Shown here: positions 11,116-23,190 of the stretch, one piece after another
Layout: the number at the start of each line of letters is the position of its first letter
Numbering within the stretch: the first letter of the stretch is position 1
From: Cyclina sinensis
Lineage: Eukaryota; Mollusca; Bivalvia; Venerida; Veneridae
Direction of reading: 5' to 3'
NCBI GenBank assembly: GCA_012932295.1
Contig: JAAONU010000123.1
Span: 372,001 to 436,000, forward strand
DNA length: 64,000 bases
The notes under the pieces: generated by a model
Seen by the model: only the letters and a program-made list of their open reading frames with translations
Database searches by the model: none
What the model was told of the DNA's origin: nothing
Made by a program: the position numbers and the translations under genes

Positions 11116-12750
11116 AAACAAAACCTGTCAGTCAGACAGCCGGCCTGACAGACAGACGTGCTGATTCCAGTATAACGCCACCACTCCCACCCCCTGACAA
11201 CTTTGTTGTGCGTAGGGTATAATACAAGAGGGCCATGATGGCCCTGGATCGCTCACCTGAGTACTTTGCCTGAGGGTCTACCGTTAAGCAAACATCAGAT
11301 TCAACATTACATTTTCTAACTGAAGATATTCAAAGATCTCATATTTTATACAAAAAAATCCATGGGGCAGAGGCAATTTCGTGATAAAAGCTTGTGAGGA
11401 GATGTCATTTGAAGCCATATATTGAAGAAAACCTATTTTAGCTCCGGTGGCCATTTTGTTCAATGGAGCAAAACCGTTTAAGCAATTTTAAAGCAAGGGT
11501 ATGTAAGGAACATTTCCGTGAAATTTGATGGAAAAATTACCTTGCCATTTAGGAGGAGATGCTGTTTGATTTCTTTTCTACTTTTAGCTTTTGCAGTCCT
11601 TATGTGCAGTGGAGCAGAACGGTTTGAGCAATTTTAGAAAAAGGCAATATAAGCAACATTTCTGTCAAATTTGGTTTAAAATGGCCAAGTGGTTTTGGAG
11701 CAGATATCATTTGAAGCACAAAATTGACGAAAATCTATTTATCTCTGGTGGCCATTTTGTTCAATGGAGCAGAACCGTTTTAGCAATTTTAAAAGAGGGC
11801 TATGTAAGGAACATTTCTGTGAAATTTGGTGGAGAGTTTCAGGTTGATATCTCCAATAGTTTTGGAGGTATGCCTGGGACAAAAATTAAGTTTGAAAATT
11901 TGGAATTTCTAATTCCAAAATTATGCAAAAGTGAGTTTTGGTTTTTGGGCACTGCACTTCCCTTCAGTAGTGAGATCTCTCCATCTATGAAGTTTCAAGT
12001 TGATACCTCCAATACTGTTCCTTGACAAACAAAACCTGTCAGTCAGACAGCCGGCCTGACAGATAGACGTGCTGATTCCAGTATAACGCCACCCCTCCCA
12101 TCCCGCTCGCTCCTTGACAACTTTGTTGTGCGTAGGGTATAATACAAGAGGGCCATGATGGCCCTGGATCGCTTACCTGAGTACTTTGCCTGAGGGTCTA
12201 CCGTTAAGCAAACATCAAATTCAACATTACATTTTCTAACTGAAGATATTCAAAGATCTCATATTTTATACAAAAAAAAAAACATGGGGCAGAGGCAATT
12301 TCATGATAAAAGCTTGTGAGGAGATGTCATTTGAAGCCATATATTGAAGAAATATTTTAGCTCCGGTGGCCATTTTGTTCAATGGAGCAAAACCGTTTAA
12401 GCAATTTTAAAGCAGGGGTATGTAAGGAACATTTCCGTGAAGTTTGATGGAAAATTATCTTGCCATTTAGGAGGAGATGCTGTTTGATTTCTTTTCTACT
12501 TTTAGCTTTTGCAGCCCTTATGTGCAGTGGAGCAGAAAGGTTTGAGCAATTTTAGAAAAAGGCAATATAAGCAACATTTCTGTCAAATTTGGTTTAAAAT
12601 GGTCAAGTGGTTTTAGAGCAGATGTCATCTGAAGCACAAAATTGACAAAAATCTAATTTTAGCTCTGGTGGCCATTTTGTTAAATGGAGCAGAACCGTTT
12701 TAGCAATTTTAAAGCAAGGGTATGTAAGGAACATTTCCGTGAAATTTGAT
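10925..12750. repeat. Direct tandem duplication of ~0.91 kb
   Basis: The block 10925-11835 is repeated at 11836 to about 12750. GTTTCAGG recurs 911 bp apart (10925 and 11836), 'atactgttcc' 911 bp apart (11101 and 12012), and the AATACAAGAGGGCC element head 920 bp apart (11221 and 12141). The two copies are nearly identical, and TCTGTGAA lies at both edges of the junction. This is a recent unequal exchange between repeat units. Confidence 0.85.
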
Positions 12751-13880
12751 GGAAAAATTACCTTGCCATTTAGGAGGAGATGCTGTTTGATTTCTTTTCT
12801 ACTTTTAGCTTTTGCAGCCCTTATGTGCAGTGGAGCAGAACGGTTTGAGCAATTTTAGAAAAAGGCAATATAAGCAACATTTCTGTCAAATTTGGTTTAA
12901 AATGGCCAAGTGGTTTTAGAGCAGATATCATTTGAAGCACAAAATTGACGAAAATCTAATTTATCTCTGGTGGCCATTTTGTTCAATGGAGCAGAACCGT
13001 TTTAGCAATTTTAAAAGAGAGCTATGTAAGGAACATTTCTGTGAACTTTGGTGGAAAATCTCCCAACTGTTTAGGAGGAGATGATGTTTGAATTTTTTTC
13101 TATTTTTAGCTTTTGCAGCCCTTATGTGCAATGTAGCGGATCGGTTTGGGCAATTTACAAAAAGGCATTATAAGGAACATTTCTGTAAAGTTTGGTTTAA
13201 AATGGCCAAGTCATTAAGAAGGAGATGTCATTTAAAGCCAAATATTTACAAAAATCTAGTTTTAGCTCTGGCGGCCACTTTGATCACTGGAGCGGAACCG
13301 TTATGGCAATTTTAATAAAGGGCTATGTAAGGAACATTTCTGTGAAATTTGGAGGAAAATCTCCCAACCGTTTAGGATGAGATGCGGTTTGAATTTTTTT
13401 CTTTTTTAGATTTTGCAGCCCTTGGGTGCAATTGAGCGGAACGGTTTGAGCAATTTTAGAAAAGGGCAATAAAAGGAACATTTCTGTCAAATTTGGTTTA
13501 AAATGGCCAAAAGGTTTTGGAGGAGATGTCATTTGAAGCCAAATATTGATGAAAATCTATTTTTAGCTCTTGCAGACATTTTGTTCAATAGAGCGGAACC
13601 GTTTTAGCAATTTTAATAGAGGGCTATGTACATGTATGGAACATTTCTGTAAAATTTGGTGGAAAATCACCCAGCCGTTTAGGATGAGATGTTGTTTGAA
13701 TTTTTTTCTTTTTTAGCTTTTGCAGCCCTTATGTGCAATGGAGTGGAACGGTTTGAGCAATTTTAGGAAAGGGCAATATAAGGAACATTTCTGTAAAGTT
13801 TGGTTAAAAATAGCTTTGTAGTTTAGGAGGAGATGCCATTTAAAGTAAAATGTTGACGACGGACACAGGGTGATCACAAT
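11224..13880. mobile_element. Second 300-bp-dimer element, right end truncated
   Basis: It has the same head as the element at 6498 (ACAAG, GGGCCATGATGGCCC, GCTCACCTGAG) at 11224 and again at 12144, followed by the same alternating monomers to 13880. Unlike the first element it stops at 'gatcacaat' without TCAGGTGAGCTAAAAA, so one terminus is missing. The short open frames within it are by-products of the repeats and are not called as genes. Confidence 0.7.
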
Positions 13881-16800
13881 AAAAAAAGCCATCAAAAACA
13901 TCAGCTATCATTGAAGGCAGTCTAGTTATTACTGATCACTGAAAAACTACACATTTCAAACATATTACAGACAGATGGTAATACTTCATAGTACTAGATC
14001 ATGTTTTCTGGGATGCTCAAATAATTTATGAAACTGGTGTTTTGTCATGTTTATAAATAAAAGTAACCAGTTTAAGTAGAATAGGGCAATAACATATTAA
14101 AGCAAATAAAATGTTAAGATTAACACGTAAAACTATCTTCGCATACTTGTTTTAAAAATGATAGCACATATACATAGTATGACAACAAATCGTACAACAC
14201 AGAGGGTAAAAAGAACTCATTGTAAATACAATTAGGATCATAATAGCAAAAAAAATCGGACCTAAAACTCAATTCTAAATTTTCCATAAAACATATTGCA
14301 AAGAAAACCCAGCCATTAAATTTCCAACAATACTATTACTGTTTCTAAATAAACATGTTGGCATAGATCAATGATTCCTCTAACAAAAAGAAATAAGAAA
14401 ACCATACCCAGGATTCAGCATAATAACAGAAATTCTAAAAACTGCAAGACATTTTGAATAACAATATACAAACATTTTTTTGAGTATCAGATCATTCTAA
14501 AAATCCTCATACACATAAACCTGAAATATCCCATCAGAGTTTCAAATTTTCAGAGTTTACATCTTCATGTTTTTAAACTATGCTTACATCTTTTTCTGGA
14601 TCTCACCTTTGATGAAAAGGTGTTTTTACAAAAATAAGGCAACAAAACTTCTGGTAGCACATATTTCAAAATTCAAACAGTTTTAAAGAGTTCAAAATGC
14701 AAGTTACTTCTAAGTTATACTTTCACTAACTGAATTATAAAGCAAGCTGTATTGTATAATTCTGTGAATCCATTACTTCCAAGGTTTCAATGCCAGTTTG
14801 CAGAAGTCTGAAAAATTGTGATCTGTTTTGTTCAATAAGTGACTAGTACAATAAAGTAAAAGAACTTCTTTGGTGACTTAGCAAAGATAAGATACAAAAC
14901 AGGATAAAGTAATTTCAACACATTAAAACAACTGGTCAAAATGAGCAATAACATCTACAATACATAATCAATAACTTGACAGAGTCGTCTGGACATACCA
15001 ATAACACTGTCATAGATATTCAATATACATGGTATATTGGAAATTTATCAAGTCTGGATGCACAAAATCTAACCAGAAATGGGTATCTCTTTACAGCTGG
15101 AAGTGTATTAGTCTTGGGATAAATCAGTAGTTTGGACAATGTGTCCCAAGTTGTTTATCTATTTTATCTGCACTTTTCAGTTATTAGCCAGGAAAACTTG
15201 ACTTTTAGTGACATGAGATGTGTATAAATTAAGTTTTCTAGACGAGAGCAAATCTGAAAGCCACTGAGATGTTTAAATGTTTGCTTAAACTCCTTTTAAG
15301 AAAAGTAAAATGCATGGCATTCATGTTGCCAAGGTATTTGCTGACTACATACAAGAACCTCAGAAAAGGAATTTTTTAATGGAGTTCACTGCAATGAACA
15401 AGAAGAGATACTTTCTATACCTGACAATGTCTATTTAGAAACAGTGACAAAATGCAATTTTCATCATATTGTAACAGTACAGTGTTCTTCTGTTTTAAAG
15501 ACTATTTTGTAAAAACAACACAAAAATCTGCAAAATGAATGATACTTTGAACAAATAACATCTGCTGTTAAGACCAATTCATTATTACAACCACTTTTTG
15601 ACTAGTTTTAAATTTTCATGAACAAAATTTTTTCTGATTTAACTAAGTCTGAATAAACATTTTCACATGACATCATGTATCGTCAAATATGTTGTAACAA
15701 AACTAAGAGCAAACTGATTCAAAACATATCAAACAACATTCACTGATTTCTACAACGTAACTTAGCTGAAATATTCAAAGGATGACATATTCTAAACAGT
15801 CATTAATTCAGGCAAAATCTTTTACCACTGAAAATCACTAGGTCCAAAACAGTGGAGGAAATCACAGCACCAATTATTGATTTTTCAATCCATATGGTAT
15901 ATATAGCAGGTGTGTAAATATCTATTATCTGAAAGGGTTTAAATCATCATAAAACCAATAATTTCCCATATTTCACTAAGAATTATGACTTTTTGATAGA
16001 TAAATGATTAATCTTTTCATACAATTATGTTTTATCAAGTTTCATTCAATAATTGTGAAATAGCTGTCATGTAAAGCTTGCACGTCTCTATTACTGTAGT
16101 CCTTTGAATGTTTGACGCAAGTAGAGATATTGCCGACACAAATTAGCTCAGTTTTCCTGAGATTGCTTCAAATAAGTTTAAATGTAACTTTATTGGAATC
16201 CAATGAACAAAGTAAGGAACTTTAATGAAAATACACTGGATTAAAATAAAAAAGGTAACATTACAAGAACAGTAATACATTGTATGTGCATGAAAAAATC
16301 TCAAAGCACTGGATAAAATCAAATCCAAATAAAATACCAACATAAATCTCAAGGCACTGGATGAACACAATATGTAAACACAGTAGTTAGATGCATTAGA
16401 AATTACGACCATAATATATAGAAAATAAGCACTGTATAATATATATATATCAAACACACTTGCAATGCAGAGTAAGGCACAACACATGTACAAATGTATG
16501 TATTACAACTTAGAAATACATTTATAAGAAAGCATTATTTTTACAAGAGGTATTTTTCTTTGCAAGAACTGCTCATTGCCAAAACATATATCTTAAAATA
16601 AAAAAATTACATAATTTTGATATAAATAACAAAAAAAAAAATAAATGCAATTGCAAGGATAAAGGATAAACCAACTGGAAAAGAAAATACAAGAAGCAAA
16701 TAAAGTAGAAATGTAAGATTTAGAAAAACATAGGAAATAAAACCAAGGAACATGGTAAAGTGTGAATGCATAAAGGTTCTAAATTATCTGAGTTATTCAA

Positions 16801-18769
16801 CCCTTACCATGCTACATGTAGATATCTAAAATGGACTTGTACAGATGTGCAGGCTAATCTTAATCTGCACTTGTTGCAAAAGGCGGAGTCAATTCCCTCC
16901 GGCAGGGTAAGGGATAATAAAGAGAAGATTTAACCCTTTTGCCTTCATCCTTTGATATAAATTAAAAATGTAGCTTTTATTCTAGCTGCCATATAGAAAG
17001 AAGAATTAAAATATTAGTCATGCATGGTTTTGTAGCCAATTGCTACTCAGACCTACCAAAGCTGGAGAATTTCAAAAAGTTTGACTTCCAAGGACTGATG
17101 AAATTTACAAGTCTTATTTTGCAATGCACTAGCTCTAGCAAATATTTCATAAAATGACTTTTTTTTGCTGTTTACCTTCATGTAAAACAGCATTTAGCAA
17201 TCTTTAACAGTTTTACATCTAGCATAATTTAAGCGTCTTACAACTGGAAACATTCACTGAATAAAATTGCAGTGGAACAGATCAGTGACCTGAACAGTAA
17301 CCACATGTGCTAACAATGCAGCCTACACCATTAATATCCATTTGAAATAAAATACTCAACACAAAGAAAACTTAGTAGCTTATTGAAGAGAAATGGGAGT
17401 TTTTGATAGTTGAGGTTTTTAATTCATTTTACTTCATGTGCATGATAATGGGCACAGTTGCATTTCTACCACCTGTGGTAATATCCAGTTACATTTCTAC
17501 CGCCTGTGGTAATATCCAGTTACATTTCTACCGCCTGTGGTAATATCAAGTGAAACTGATGACCCAGTAGTGGCAGGTTTGATCCCCGATCCACTGCATC
17601 CATATATCATATTTTTTAAAACATCTCATGTCAAACCTTTCCCCATAAAAATGGGCAACCAGTAACAATCACAAAACAAACTCAACAGAATGAAGGAGCA
17701 AATCAGAATGAAAATAACAAACAATAGATTCTAGTTAACTTCCCTTGTGGCATTAAATCTCTTCCTGACACTGAAAGAAACAAGTTAGTACTTCAAGATT
17801 TGTGACCACTAACACAAACAACTACAAGTACAAATGTACCAGTACATGTATATGGTATTTGAACAACACATATTATCACACACCAATACATTATCACTGT
17901 TATTTTCATGCCAATATGAAGGATATCATTATTCTGTTAAGGTTAAAAAAAATGCTTAGGTAAGGATTTCAAATTCCATTCATGTCAAAAATCCACTATA
18001 AAAAGCCATACATTTTCTGCTGATTTATTCAGCATGTGATACAATCTGGGAAAGGCACAACAGAGGATTAATAAATAGAACAAATATTCTCTCCCACCTA
18101 TGAAATAAACAGACTTAAAAGATTCTCTAAATTGAAATAGTCTTTTCTTGATAACAAATTTAATACTTGTAATTTCTGTCAAAACATAGATTGCCATTTT
18201 TACATATGCTTCCACATACATATTTTGTAATTAGCTAGTACTAAATATCATAGTAATCCTTAACACTGTAAAACTATCCGAAATTCGTATACTGGGACTT
18301 TAGTCTTCTTTCAACTATTAATGAACTGCTCTAATAAACAGGTGAAAAAAAAACCTTGTTCTCAGTTTTTTGTATTTTACTTATGTATGTATATATGCAA
18401 ACAGACAAAAAATAATTGTTTAAGCCACTGAATGGAAAGTTTAACAACAAATATTGCACAGGACCAATTTCCATACAGTAGCACTTTAGTTTTTTATATA
18501 AACTTATTGAGATTCATTTACTTTCTGTCATTATGTGAGAAAAAATCTTAAACAAATGCTGGCATGTATAGCAACATTCTAAATACACAAGTCTTAGAAA
18601 GATGCAAGCATCACACAATATTCATCACACAATATTGAAGTCTTTGAGACCAAAAAAACAAACAAGCGCAACACAGATGATTCACGTGTTACTGAAGACT
18701 TTCAATGACAGCCTTCTTTTTTTAAATAATCTGTCAGAATCCACAATATTTCAACCAATGACACGTGTC
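13881..18769 (-). other. Single-copy AT-rich tract, possible long 3' UTR of the TMEM121-like gene
   Basis: Nearly 4.9 kb with few repeats and no supported exon on either strand. It lies directly downstream, on the minus strand, of the TMEM121-like stop codon. AATAAA hexamers on the minus strand occur at 18029-18024, 16981-16976 and 16194-16189 and could end alternative transcripts. UTR versus intergenic cannot be decided without RNA data. Confidence 0.4.
17458..17551. repeat. 31-bp minisatellite, 3 copies
   Basis: Three near-identical copies of a 31-bp unit start at 17461, 17492 and 17523. Each has CTACCRCCTGTGGTAATAT, with the E-box-like palindrome CACCTGTGG at its core in the first copy. 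Confidence 0.85.
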
Positions 18770-19714
18770 CTAGTCACGACAACTCAGGCCACACCCCTCC
18801 TCATGACGACTTCTCATTTCTGTTGTCTCTCCATCCACTTCCATCATCTCTTCTCGATCAAGTTCCTCTCTTCTCTTCTCATAAAGATCATGAAACACTA
18901 GAAATATTACAATCAAATTTTTTATGGGAAATACTGAAATTTCTTTACTCAGTAGGTGCCATAACAGAAGACGAATGTTCAGTAGTGGGAGATTCACGAA
19001 AAACACAAGAAGCATTTTGTGCAGCATTAAGATCTCACGTGGAGCATGTTTGTGTCCATAATGTGTACGACTCAAGGTCATCAAAGGCAAAGTCGGGAGA
19101 ATTAAATTAATGCAAGCAATAACAACTATTGCTGTATCCATATGTACAGGAAAATCCTCAATCGCCTCTTTATTGAAAAGAACATCAAGAACATCAACCG
19201 AGTCTAAAACGTCAAAAATGACCGTTCCAGTAAGTTCTGCGATAATATGCTTCCGTTCCGAGTCGATTTCAGCATCATGATGACTCAGCAGTAACAACAT
19301 AAACACAAAAGCTGCAAGTGATATGTTGATTTTCAAAGTATTTGGACCAAAAAAGTCTTCCTCTTTCAACTGGAATGCAAAGTCCTTGAAAATGATGGCA
19401 ACCCTTATTGCTAGGAAAGCACTATAAACAAACCACGCTAAATATCCAAGTGGTAACGCTCCTGTCTGTATAGGGGTATTCTTGACTACTGCATCTTTAG
19501 AAAGCAGCAAATGTCTATACGATATAATGAAGGCAGTAACAAAGACTAAAATAACAGCGATATCAGCTACAATCCATGATGACCAGTATATATTCTTGTA
19601 CTTGACTAGGTAGTATTCTAACACAACCCCTTGTAGAAGAACTAGCAACACACACAAGATTCTGGTTGGGATTTGGTACATAGAGTTACACATCTTCAAG
19701 CACACATTGGCCAT
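18770..19714 (-). CDS. TMEM121: TMEM121-family multi-pass membrane protein
   Basis: A 314-residue protein on a single coding exon, start ATG at 19714, stop TAG at 18770. In-frame codons run upstream to 19732 but have no ATG. A splice-acceptor-like CAG just before the ATG suggests a spliced 5' UTR. It has five or six hydrophobic helices. Segments in the same order as human TMEM121 include VVLEYYLVKYKN in helix 1, GYLAWFVYSAFLAIRV in helix 3, the acidic FDVLDSVDVLD loop, ILPTLPLMTLSR, and VNLPLLNIR followed by ISVFPIKNLIVIF near the end. The tail is short, basic then acidic (EKRREELDREEMMEVDG), and lacks the long proline-rich tail of the vertebrate protein. The molecular function of the family is poorly known. 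The match is from memory of the family pattern, not a search. Confidence 0.85.
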   Translation of the reverse strand: MANVCLKMCNSMYQIPTRILCVLLVLLQGVVLEYYLVKYKNIYWSSWIVADIAVILVFVTAFIISYRHLLLSKDAVVKNTPIQTGALPLGYLAWFVYSAFLAIRVAIIFKDFAFQLKEEDFFGPNTLKINISLAAFVFMLLLLSHHDAEIDSERKHIIAELTGTVIFDVLDSVDVLDVLFNKEAIEDFPVHMDTAIVVIACINLILPTLPLMTLSRTHYGHKHAPREILMLHKMLLVFFVNLPLLNIRLLLWHLLSKEISVFPIKNLIVIFLVFHDLYEKRREELDREEMMEVDGETTEMRSRHEEGCGLSCRD

Positions 19715-19944
19715 ATTTGCTGTTTCAGACAATATTCAGTTTGATTTACTTAACATACACCCCTTGATTCCAACAATTGGGAACTTTTAATATTCCCTTT
19801 ATCTAAGTATTTATTCTGTATATGAAGCACAAGATCATCGTAATTTTAAGTTCATTCTTCTCAGTAAGCACCCACTCTCATTCTTAAAAACCCTGAAAAT
19901 ATATAATAACATACATGTACTATTAACATCAAAATTAATTTTAA

Positions 19945-20490
19945 ACAAGAAGGCCAAAAAGGCCTTATATCACTCAGCTGATCATTGAAAGAAACATTCT
20001 GACAAACTTTCATGATGACTGGGTAGAAAATGTGGACTCTTGATTGTTAAAAAAGGTTTTCTGGTGACCTAGTTTTTGACCCATATAGAAATAAAATTTT
20101 CAAGTCATCAAGAAAAACATTCTGACAAAGTTTCATGATAACTGGATGGTAAAAGCGACCTATAGTGTGTTAAAAAAGTTTTTCTATGGTTTCACCTGGT
20201 GACCTAGTTTTAGACCTAACATGACCTATTATTAGTATACATGAAAATGAAAAGAACCTACTAGTCAACAAGAGAAACACTCCAACAGTTTCATTATGAC
20301 TGGATGGAAAATGTGGCCTCTAGGGTGTTCACAAGCTTTTCCTAGGATTTAACCTGCTGATCTTCTTTTTGACCTAACAAGACTTAAAATTCGGACTAAA
20401 TTTCATGATTATTGGATGAAAAATGTGACCTTTAGAGTGTTTACATGGTAAATGTGGATGGACGACAGACAACAGAGTCCTTCCTAAGTC
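19945..20490. mobile_element. Repeat element with AAGGCC palindromic head
   Basis: It begins ACAAGAAGGCCAAAAAGGCCTT in two blocks (ACAAG plus a palindrome), the same layout as the ACAAG/GGGCC elements elsewhere. About three diverged ~150-bp units follow with the phrases 'tttcatgatgactgg' and 'ctggtgacctagtttt', then a GGACGACAGACAACAG tract. The right end is not sharply defined. There is no coding capacity. Confidence 0.6.
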
Positions 20491-20621
20491 ACAATATTGA
20501 GACTACCTTAGACATTATGTTTGTCTTTGGAAAATCTTCACACGGAGATTTGTCAAAGTTCACTATCTGATTGGATGATCAATAACAAATGACTGTCATC
20601 TAGTGACTGGTCAACCTGCTT

Positions 20622-21608
20622 CAGGGTTGGCTTATTGACCGGTCGATTGAGTATTGACCGGGCCGGTGGTCAATACTGGTCATTATTGGTCAATACTGGT
20701 CAATAGTGGTCATTTCTGGTCAATACTGGTCAATTCAATTTTATTCACTACAAAACTGTCCATAATGTTCTTAGAATCATGTTAAAACAGTTAAATCCTT
20801 TAGGCCCTTACAATAGACATTGGTAGGGCCTAGATGTTACTTCATTTATGGTTTAATATTGGATAATCCTTAAGTAAATATAATATTTTAATTGGTATGT
20901 TCCCATGTTCGATAAACAATAGAAGTGCAAGTCATGACCCCTCAGTGTCCTGACCATCCTTTGTCATACACAAGTGTTAAATGACAAGTGTATAACACCT
21001 ACTTTATGGTTATTGGATAATCCTTAAATAAACATATTAGCATCTTAATTGACATGTTCCCTGGTCCAATAAACAACAGAAGTTTGGAACTGTACAAACA
21101 AAACTTAGGAATAGACTAGGAATTCAGAGAGCAGCAAAACTTGTTGTGTGTTACCGCTTCCTTAGAGGTAGTGATAAGCTTGACTGGTAGAACTGGTCAT
21201 TAACCAGTGTGAAATATTGCTATTTAAGCATGTATTTTTAATGTTTATGCCAGAACAGATATGTATGGTGGTGGACATGGTGGTGCTAAATGTTTCTATC
21301 ATTTTGTTGGAATACTGTGTGCTAAAAGTTTAAATCTTTTTGTTGGAATACTGTTGTGTGTTGCAAATTTTCATTCTTTATTTTATTAGTACGAATTCTA
21401 ATACAAGCACATACTTTGTAACTTGATTAGAAATGAAATAAATGTTTAATGGTTTGTTTTCTTCCTTTCTTTTATAAAAATCTTGAAAAAAAGTTCAATT
21501 GACCAGTATTGACCAGTATTGACCACTTGGGGGAGTATTGACCGGGACGGTTTTAACCGGTTAAAACCGCTGGTTAAAACCAGGGGCGGTCGATTGGTGC
21601 CAACCCTG
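20622..21608. mobile_element. Non-autonomous hAT transposon (987 bp)
   Basis: The terminal inverted repeat CAGGGTTGGC (20622-20631) is matched perfectly by GCCAACCCTG (21599-21608). It is flanked by an exact 8-bp target-site duplication ACCTGCTT at 20614-20621 and 21609-21616. An 8-bp duplication and CAG-type ends are the hAT signature. Subterminal GGTCAATACTGGTCA repeats at 20640-20735, with inverted copies at 21493-21530, look like transposase-binding arrays. The interior has a diverged ~175-bp duplication (GGATAATCCTTAA phrase) and no transposase frame, so it depends on a partner element elsewhere. Confidence 0.92.
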
Positions 21609-21616
21609 ACCTGCTT

Positions 21617-22584
21617 ACCCCACTCCATTCTATAGACTTAGATAACAAAATGGCTTATTTCAGTCTCATTATAAACAGGAAAATCCTTGCCAGACAGCAA
21701 GGGTATCATTATGCTTATGCATTTGATTCAATAAGAAAAATTAACTTTTTTTATATAAAATTTCCTGTGATTGCACCTATCCGAATTCCCTTCTGTAGCA
21801 CTTAATCAACTGTGACCCTGTTGGAATAAGGTTAGAGTTTCGATCATTTTGCACCAAGCTTGAATTTTAATACGTAATGTTTGAAAGGTAGAAAATCTTG
21901 AAAATCTTCAATACTGCTTCAAAAAATTAAAATTACCTCAACTTCGTATTTAAATTTAAAAATCTGTAACTTTTACACGTTGTGAAACTGGCAATTTCGG
22001 CAACACCGTTTGTTAAGGCCTTTGTATACTTTTTGTATTTTTATGGAAGTGTAAATAATCGAAAGAGCTAATAACTTCAAAGACAAACGGTATTTATAAA
22101 ACTTTTATTCAGGTAGCTAAACTTAAGATGATTCAACTGATCGGGTTGTTAGTAATTTCAGCCTCCTTTTTGAATTTATTTTCGGACAGCTGTAGGTTCG
22201 GATATTATTGTTCAACTAACTATATATCTGCAATTAAGGAACTCACTTAATACTTAAGGGGTTATGTTAAAACTACATAAGTTCGACATGTTCTGCTTTT
22301 GGAAAAAAAATCGAAGCTGCCAAATTTAAATTCAACCAAACCTTAAAATTTAGGTTTTTGCACTTATATCACATTCTGAAAATTTCAGTGTCTGCCAGGG
22401 TGGACTGAGTAGCTTGGGAGGCTTGGCAATCTGTCACTTTTACTAACCCCAATGCATGGCCAGTTTAGTCTGCAATTCCTGCCATTATCATAGATGATGA
22501 TGATAATCATACATATCATTGTTTGACACTACCTGGTACAATTTGTTTGAATCAAATTTTTGTATTAATTGTGTTAGCACCAGG
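21617..22584. other. Intergenic, nothing recognised
   Basis: AT-rich sequence between the hAT element and a SINE. It could hold 5' exons or the promoter of the zinc-finger gene that starts at or before 23191, but I found no exon I can support. Confidence 0.35.
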
Positions 22585-22593
22585 TACCAGTAA

Positions 22594-22890
22594 GCGGATG
22601 TGGTCCAGTGGTAACGCGCTGGACTGGTATACCAGGGGTCCCGAGTTCGATCCCCCGCTCCTCCACTAACATTACTAAAAGTCTTTCGGATGAGACTTTA
22701 AACCGAGGTCCCATGTATCAGTGCTATACACTGAGCATGTAAAAGAACCAGGAGTGTCTCTGGAATGGGATGCGTTCTGTATCTTGCACTACCCCCACCA
22801 CATAAAATAACTAATCTCTCCAGGGGGCGTTGGTCATATGGGCAACCGGTACCGACGATAAATAAGCTTAAATAGATAGAAATAGATAGA
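22594..22890 (+). mobile_element. Complete tRNA-derived SINE with 9-bp target duplication
   Basis: The tRNA-like head has box A near TGGTCCAGTGGTAAC and box B GAGTTCGATCC. It is followed by a ~200-bp body and a short simple-repeat tail of AAATAGATAG units. The direct repeat TACCAGTAA flanks it exactly at 22585-22593 and 22891-22899. The tRNA fold is degenerate (poor T-stem), so it is a SINE and not a working tRNA gene. Confidence 0.85.
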
Positions 22891-23190
22891 TACCAGTAAA
22901 CAGTAAACTGAACACTACAGCGTAGCATAACTAGGAAGCCCAAGTTTCAGCTTTGATGAAAGCTATTTTTGTAAGGTAGACAGTGTTCTCTTGTTACTTT
23001 TAAATCATTTCTTATTTAGACAAGGATCATTAAAATAACTTTCAGAGGTTTGCCCCATTAATAGTAAAGTTGTAAAGACAGTAGAAATTATGGCAGTTTT
23101 TTAACTTCCTTAATTGAATTTTGCCTGCATATATTATTGTATACCATTATTACACACAAAAGATTTCATCTGTCAGTTTATCTCTTACAG

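Noticed and set aside
11591..12025. 144-residue open frame
   Set aside because: It runs across the tandem 300-bp repeat and the 911-bp duplication junction; the same peptide pieces recur in other repeat copies, so it is a by-product of repeats.
16143..16493. 116-residue minus-strand open frame, Tyr/Cys/Ile-rich
   Set aside because: Low-complexity AT-rich translation in the possible 3' UTR of the TMEM121-like gene; no domain pattern.
22594..22670. tRNA gene (Thr-like anticodon)
   Set aside because: The T-stem does not pair and the acceptor stem is absent; target duplications and a 3' body show it is the head of a SINE.
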